Below, piece by piece: positions 60,883 through 64,000 of a stretch of DNA of 64,000 bases (position 1 is the stretch's first letter; each line of letters opens with the position of its first letter). Below the pieces are notes generated by a model. It worked only from the letters and a program-made list of their open reading frames with translations. It was not told the origin of the DNA and searched no databases. The translations under genes were made by a program, and so were the position numbers. The stretch spans positions 1,178,001 to 1,242,000 of the forward strand of contig NZ_MQMF01000002.1 of NCBI RefSeq assembly GCF_001999465.1. The letters run 5' to 3'. This DNA is from Fictibacillus arsenicus. GTDB taxonomy: Bacteria; Bacillota; Bacilli; Bacillales; Fictibacillaceae.

Positions 60883-60968
60883 GCAGATTTATAGAATTTT
60901 CGACAAACGACAACTAAAGGATAGCGTGAATCATAATCGTTCAACGATTTTTATACTTTCTAATCGTC

Positions 60969-60999
60969 AAAAAAACCCGCCACTTAAAAGTGACGGGGT
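60969..60999 (-). terminator. Terminator of the rib operon
   Basis: ACCCCGTCACTT / AAGTGGCGGGT arms (minus strand), followed by TTTTTTTG. Confidence 0.85.
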
Positions 61000-61012
61000 G
61001 ATCTTCCTACTA

Positions 61013-61483
61013 TTATTTTGAGAACTGACGTGTTAAGTTTGCCATCTCAATTGCAGAAACCGCTGCTTCCCAGCCTTTGTTTCCTGCTTTTGTTCCAGCT
61101 CTTTCAATTGCCTGTTCAATAGAATCTACTGTTAATACACCGAAAATGACTGGCACACCGCTTGTCATTGATGCTTGCGCTACACCTTTAGCTGCTTCGT
61201 TGCACACATAATCAAAATGAGGAGTCGATCCGCGGATGACAGCTCCTAACGTAATAATGGCATCATAGTTTCCGCTGTCCGCCATCTTTTTCGCGATTAA
61301 AGGAATTTCAAATGCTCCTGGCACCCAGGCGATATCCACATCTTCTTCTGACACCCCATGTCTTTTGAAAGCGTCCTGTGCGCCAGAAACTAATTTATCT
61401 GATATAAAATCATTAAAGCGTCCTGCAACGATTCCTACTTTTAATCCTGATCCAACTAAATGTCCTTCAAACAATTTTGCCAT
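61013..61483 (-). CDS. ribH: 6,7-dimethyl-8-ribityllumazine synthase
   Basis: A 156-residue subunit of the 60-mer lumazine synthase, penultimate step of riboflavin synthesis. Signature blocks: [35 protein letters not shown] (catalytic His in this block) and [14 protein letters not shown] precedes the ATG; it lies 17 bp after ribBA. Last gene of the operon. Confidence 0.95.
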   Translation of the reverse strand: MAKLFEGHLVGSGLKVGIVAGRFNDFISDKLVSGAQDAFKRHGVSEEDVDIAWVPGAFEIPLIAKKMADSGNYDAIITLGAVIRGSTPHFDYVCNEAAKGVAQASMTSGVPVIFGVLTVDSIEQAIERAGTKAGNKGWEAAVSAIEMANLTRQFSK

Positions 61484-61500
61484 TTTTGGTTCCTCCTGTT

Positions 61501-62694
61501 TTAGAAATGAAGCATATGCCCCAATTTGCTTTTCTTTGTTTTTAAATAGTCTTCATTGCTTTCATTGTGAGGCATCTGAAGCGCCACACGCTCTGTAACT
61601 TCAAGATCATAGCCTTTAAGACCGGCGATCTTCCTTGGATTATTCGTTAGAAGTTTCATCTTATTGATTCCTAGATCTTTTAAGATTTGTGCTCCGATTC
61701 CGTAATCACGCAAATCTGGTGCAAACCCGAGCTGCTCGTTCGCTTCAACTGTATCAAGGCCTTCTTCTTGCAGTTTGTAAGCTTTCATTTTGTTAATGAG
61801 TCCGATTCCTCTTCCCTCTTGCCTCATATACAATAAGACTCCGCGGCCTTCTTTCTCGATCTGTGAAAGAGCTGCATGAAGCTGCGGTCCGCAGTCACAG
61901 CGGTTCGAACCAAAAACATCTCCAGTCAAACATTCAGAGTGAACCCGCACCAACACAGGCTCACCATCGCTTATATTACCTTTTATAAGCGCAACATGTT
62001 CTTTGTTGTCCAACACATTAGAAAAGCCAGCCGCTTTAAAATCACCATACTCTGTTGGAAGGTTGATTTCGACTTCCCTTTTCACCATTTGCTCTGTTTT
62101 GTTTCGATATGTGATCAGATCTTTTATCGTGATCAGCTTCATATTGTGCTGTTTCGCTAATTCTACAAGTTCAGGCACACGCGCCATCGTACCGTCTTCT
62201 TTCATGATTTCACAGATAACACCCGCAGATTTGCTTCCCGCCATTTTTGCCAGATCAATAGCAGCTTCCGTATGACCCGCTCTTCTTAGTACTCCGCCTT
62301 TTTTACCGATCAATGGAAAAATATGACCAGGGCGTTTAAAATCCGATGGAACCGAATCTTGATTCACCAGCTCACGAACAGTGGCTGCTCTTTCTTGTGC
62401 GGAGATTCCAGTTGTAGTTGATACGTGATCTACACTAATCGTAAACGCAGTGCCATGGGAATCTGTATTGGCTGCAACCATCGGCGATAAATCAAGCTTA
62501 ACTGCAATTTCTTCTGAGATCGGTGTACATACTAACCCTCTGCCATGTGTAACCATAAAGTTGATGGATTCAGCTGTTATCCCTTCTGCCAGGGCAACAA
62601 AATCCCCTTCATTTTCACGGTCCTCATCATCAACTACAATGACAATTTTTCCTGCTTTTAAATCTTCTACAGCTTCCTCTATGGAGTGGAACAT
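61501..62694 (-). CDS. ribBA: Bifunctional DHBP synthase / GTP cyclohydrolase II
   Basis: A 397-residue two-domain enzyme. N-terminal RibB domain (1-200; [10 protein letters not shown] and [13 protein letters not shown]) forms dihydroxybutanone phosphate; C-terminal RibA domain (about 205-397; [19 protein letters not shown] with three zinc Cys, and RQEGRGIGL) opens GTP. Both branches of riboflavin synthesis start here. GGAGGAG precedes the ATG; it lies 11 bp after ribE. Confidence 0.95.
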   Translation of the reverse strand: MFHSIEEAVEDLKAGKIVIVVDDEDRENEGDFVALAEGITAESINFMVTHGRGLVCTPISEEIAVKLDLSPMVAANTDSHGTAFTISVDHVSTTTGISAQERAATVRELVNQDSVPSDFKRPGHIFPLIGKKGGVLRRAGHTEAAIDLAKMAGSKSAGVICEIMKEDGTMARVPELVELAKQHNMKLITIKDLITYRNKTEQMVKREVEINLPTEYGDFKAAGFSNVLDNKEHVALIKGNISDGEPVLVRVHSECLTGDVFGSNRCDCGPQLHAALSQIEKEGRGVLLYMRQEGRGIGLINKMKAYKLQEEGLDTVEANEQLGFAPDLRDYGIGAQILKDLGINKMKLLTNNPRKIAGLKGYDLEVTERVALQMPHNESNEDYLKTKKSKLGHMLHF

Positions 62695-62705
62695 TGACTC
62701 TCCTC

Positions 62706-63356
62706 CTAAAATCCGTGCTCTTGTAAGAAATCAAGAGACAGCTTCGACTTTTGTTTAGTTTCTTCTTTTTCTGGAGACAGCATACTGGATACGTATTTCG
62801 CAAGCATATCGCATTCGATGTTTACAAGGTCTCCCGTGTTTTTTTTTCCTAATATCGTATGATCCGCCGTATGAGGAATAAGGGAAACCGTAATGGTATT
62901 CTTCGTTACATCAAAAACGGTAAGGCTCGTTCCATCAACACATACGGATCCTTTTAACATGAAATACTTCATCAAATGATCAGGAAGAGAAATGGTATAG
63001 TAGATAGCATTCTTTTCTGGACGTTTCTCCATGATTTCTCCAGTTCCATCTACATGCCCAGAAACAAAATGTCCGCCGAACCGCCCCCCGGCAGCCATTG
63101 CCCGTTCTAAATTAACATTGTCCCGATTGTTCAAAAGTTTCAAAGTTGAAGACCTGAACGTTTCAGGCATAACATCTACTGTGAATTGACTAGAGTTATA
63201 TGATGTTACGGTAAGACATACCCCGTTGATTGCAATACTGTCACCAAGGTTTACATCCTGCAAAACTTTTTCAGCAGATATAGTGAGTACGATTGTTTCA
63301 TTTCCTTTGTTAATAGACTTAATCGTACCCAGTTCTTCAATAATTCCTGTAAACAA
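62706..63356 (-). CDS. ribE: Riboflavin synthase alpha subunit
   Basis: A 216-residue enzyme built of two lumazine-binding repeats: repeat 1 starts [12 protein letters not shown] with NGVCLTV near 45; repeat 2 has [13 protein letters not shown] near 95 and DGTSLTV near 144. The start is TTG 63356, eight bases after GGGAGG. It is the first gene after the FMN riboswitch; ribD, which normally precedes it in Bacillus, is missing. Confidence 0.94.
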   Translation of the reverse strand: MFTGIIEELGTIKSINKGNETIVLTISAEKVLQDVNLGDSIAINGVCLTVTSYNSSQFTVDVMPETFRSSTLKLLNNRDNVNLERAMAAGGRFGGHFVSGHVDGTGEIMEKRPEKNAIYYTISLPDHLMKYFMLKGSVCVDGTSLTVFDVTKNTITVSLIPHTADHTILGKKNTGDLVNIECDMLAKYVSSMLSPEKEETKQKSKLSLDFLQEHGF

Positions 63357-63429
63357 ACACTCTGCCTCCCTTGCTCGTTATTTTTTCGATGTTCGCTGAT
63401 CGTAAATGTGCATGAATCTGGGAGTTTTC

Positions 63430-63465
63430 TAAAAAAAAAAACCGAGAACTTAATCGCTCCCGGGG
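63430..63465 (-). terminator. Riboswitch-controlled terminator
   Basis: On the minus strand CCGGGAG.../TTCTCGG arms followed by a run of ten T, between the FMN aptamer and ribE. Formation on FMN binding would stop transcription. Confidence 0.8.
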
Positions 63466-63542
63466 TTGTTGTTAAAAGTTATAACTAAATACACCTTTAA
63501 AATCACTGTTTTATGAAACAAGTGTTTAAAAGCATTCACGTT

Positions 63543-63680
63543 CCTTCTCCCATCCAGACTATACTGTCGGCTTCGGACTTTCACCGAATCCACCGTTTTT
63601 GCTTAAAACCGGGTCACGGACTAAGAGGCATCCATCTGCCTCATCACCGCCGGTCGGGACTTTCACCCAAACCCCGAAGG
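63543..63680 (-). ncRNA. FMN riboswitch (RFN element)
   Basis: On the minus strand: the 5' GGGGTTTGGGTGAAAGTCCC, CGACCGGCGGT, GATGAGGCAGATGGATGCCT, AGTCCGTGACCCG, the GGTGGATTCGGTGAAAGTCC block, and the closing GCCGACAGTATAGTCTGGAT then GGGAGAAGG. All conserved RFN segments are present and in order. It senses FMN and controls ribE-ribBA-ribH. Confidence 0.96.
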
Positions 63681-63699
63681 ACACTATTTACTTATGTAC

Positions 63700-63728
63700 A
63701 TTATAAGTAAACATTAAGCTGAATTCAA
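63700..63728 (-). promoter_or_regulatory. Sigma-A promoter of the rib operon
   Basis: On the minus strand TTGAAT (63728-63723), 17-bp gap, TATAAT (63705-63700). The transcript would start about 10 nt before the FMN aptamer. Confidence 0.8.
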
Positions 63729-63740
63729 ATGTGATTGCTT

Positions 63741-64000
63741 TTACTGTCCAATTATTAATTTTTCTTTCGGATAATGAATATGTTCAGTCGCTACTTTTCC
63801 TCGAATAATGAAAAGGAAAGAAAGAACGCCGATTCTTCCGATAAACATCAAAATCATCAAGATCACTTTACCGGTTGAACTTAATGTACCTGTGATTCCA
63901 GTTGAAAGTCCTGTTGTTCCAAATGCAGAACAGACTTCAAAAAAGATTTTTTCGATTGGCATCGGGTCTGTGATTGAAATAATGATGGTTGATGTTGTAC
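63741..64000 (-). CDS. Trk/Ktr-type potassium uptake membrane subunit, C-terminal part
   Basis: About 86 C-terminal residues; the frame stays open to the window edge. EVCSAFGTTGLSTGITGTLSSTG is the fourth pore loop (selectivity filter region) of KtrB/TrkH proteins, and ILMFIGRIGVLSFLF the last helix. It imports K+ with an RCK partner not seen here. KtrB versus KtrD cannot be decided from this fragment. Confidence 0.85.
   Translation of the reverse strand, partial: TTSTIIISITDPMPIEKIFFEVCSAFGTTGLSTGITGTLSSTGKVILMILMFIGRIGVLSFLFIIRGKVATEHIHYPKEKLIIGQ

Noticed and set aside
1-64000. tRNA or rRNA genes, insertion sequences, prophage genes, toxin-antitoxin or defence systems
   Set aside because: None recognised on reading both strands; the apparent accessory content is limited to repeats, the M36 protease, the orphan permeases and tiny genes.

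Overview
The window is chromosomal DNA from a spore-forming, low-GC Gram-positive bacterium of the Bacillaceae. Evidence includes an alpha/beta-type SASP gene, two YjcZ-type spore-coat-like mini-genes, scoC (hpr), prsA, cssRS, ecsAB and an FMN riboswitch. From memory of Bacillus subtilis, much of the window follows its yhg-yha-yhe region (pbpF/hemE, ecs, hit, serC, trpP, scoC, prsA, yhaM/N/O/P/Q, yhaX, yheA/B), but with insertions and rearrangements. The genus cannot be fixed from the sequence; a Fictibacillus-like Bacillus relative would fit. I saw no rRNA, tRNA, insertion sequence, prophage or CRISPR array.

Layout. 1-9.7 kb: the 5' end of hemE (minus strand, cut by the window edge), a large secreted M36 metallopeptidase, pbpF, the haem monooxygenase hmoB, a lipid kinase, a PAP2 phosphatase, a DUF3243 gene and a ferritin-like gene. 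10-14.9 kb: ecsC, an FAD oxidase that separates it from ecsAB, then a PCYCGC lipoprotein. 15-20 kb: hit, serC, trpP (with a TRAP-like leader site), a YkvA protein, a YtxH protein, scoC and yhaI. 20-25 kb: ypmS, three tiny genes, prsA, a yhaL-like gene and an MFS transporter. 25-35 kb: yhaM, cssRS (interrupting yhaONM), yhaN, yhaO and yhaPQ. 35-42 kb: a yhzD-like gene, an acetyltransferase, dhaS, yhaX, yheA, yheB, a Dph6-like ATPase and a NodB deacetylase. 42-49 kb: a PucR-type regulator, an orphan OppB/OppC-like permease pair, msmX, an amino-acid uptake pair without an ATPase, a zinc-ribbon protein, a SASP and an ArsR regulator. 49-56 kb: an aldehyde dehydrogenase, an SDR, a DUF2157/GDYXXLXY pair, an unknown gene, the haem-globin sensor hemAT and a mini-lipoprotein. 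56-64 kb: bmrCD with a leader peptide, a 31-residue gene, ribE-ribBA-ribH under an FMN riboswitch but without ribD, and the C-terminus of a Ktr/Trk potassium channel subunit.

Functional theme. Protein export and its quality control recur: a large exoprotease, the post-export foldase PrsA, the secretion-stress system CssRS, the protease repressor ScoC and the EcsAB transporter. RNA and DNA turnover (YhaM, YhaN/YhaO), haem and iron handling (hemE, hmoB, hemAT, ferritin-like) and riboflavin synthesis are also represented.

The most unusual content is non-coding. (1) Seven intergenic arrays have a short core repeated every 20-21 bp (two helical turns). The core differs between loci, three arrays begin with the same approximately 37-bp leader, and each lies just beyond a terminator. 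(2) Five copies of a 130-220-bp GC-rich interspersed element are present. (3) A 106-bp terminator-bearing element occurs twice at 101/106 identity, with stem-preserving substitutions. These are my main candidates for undescribed structure.
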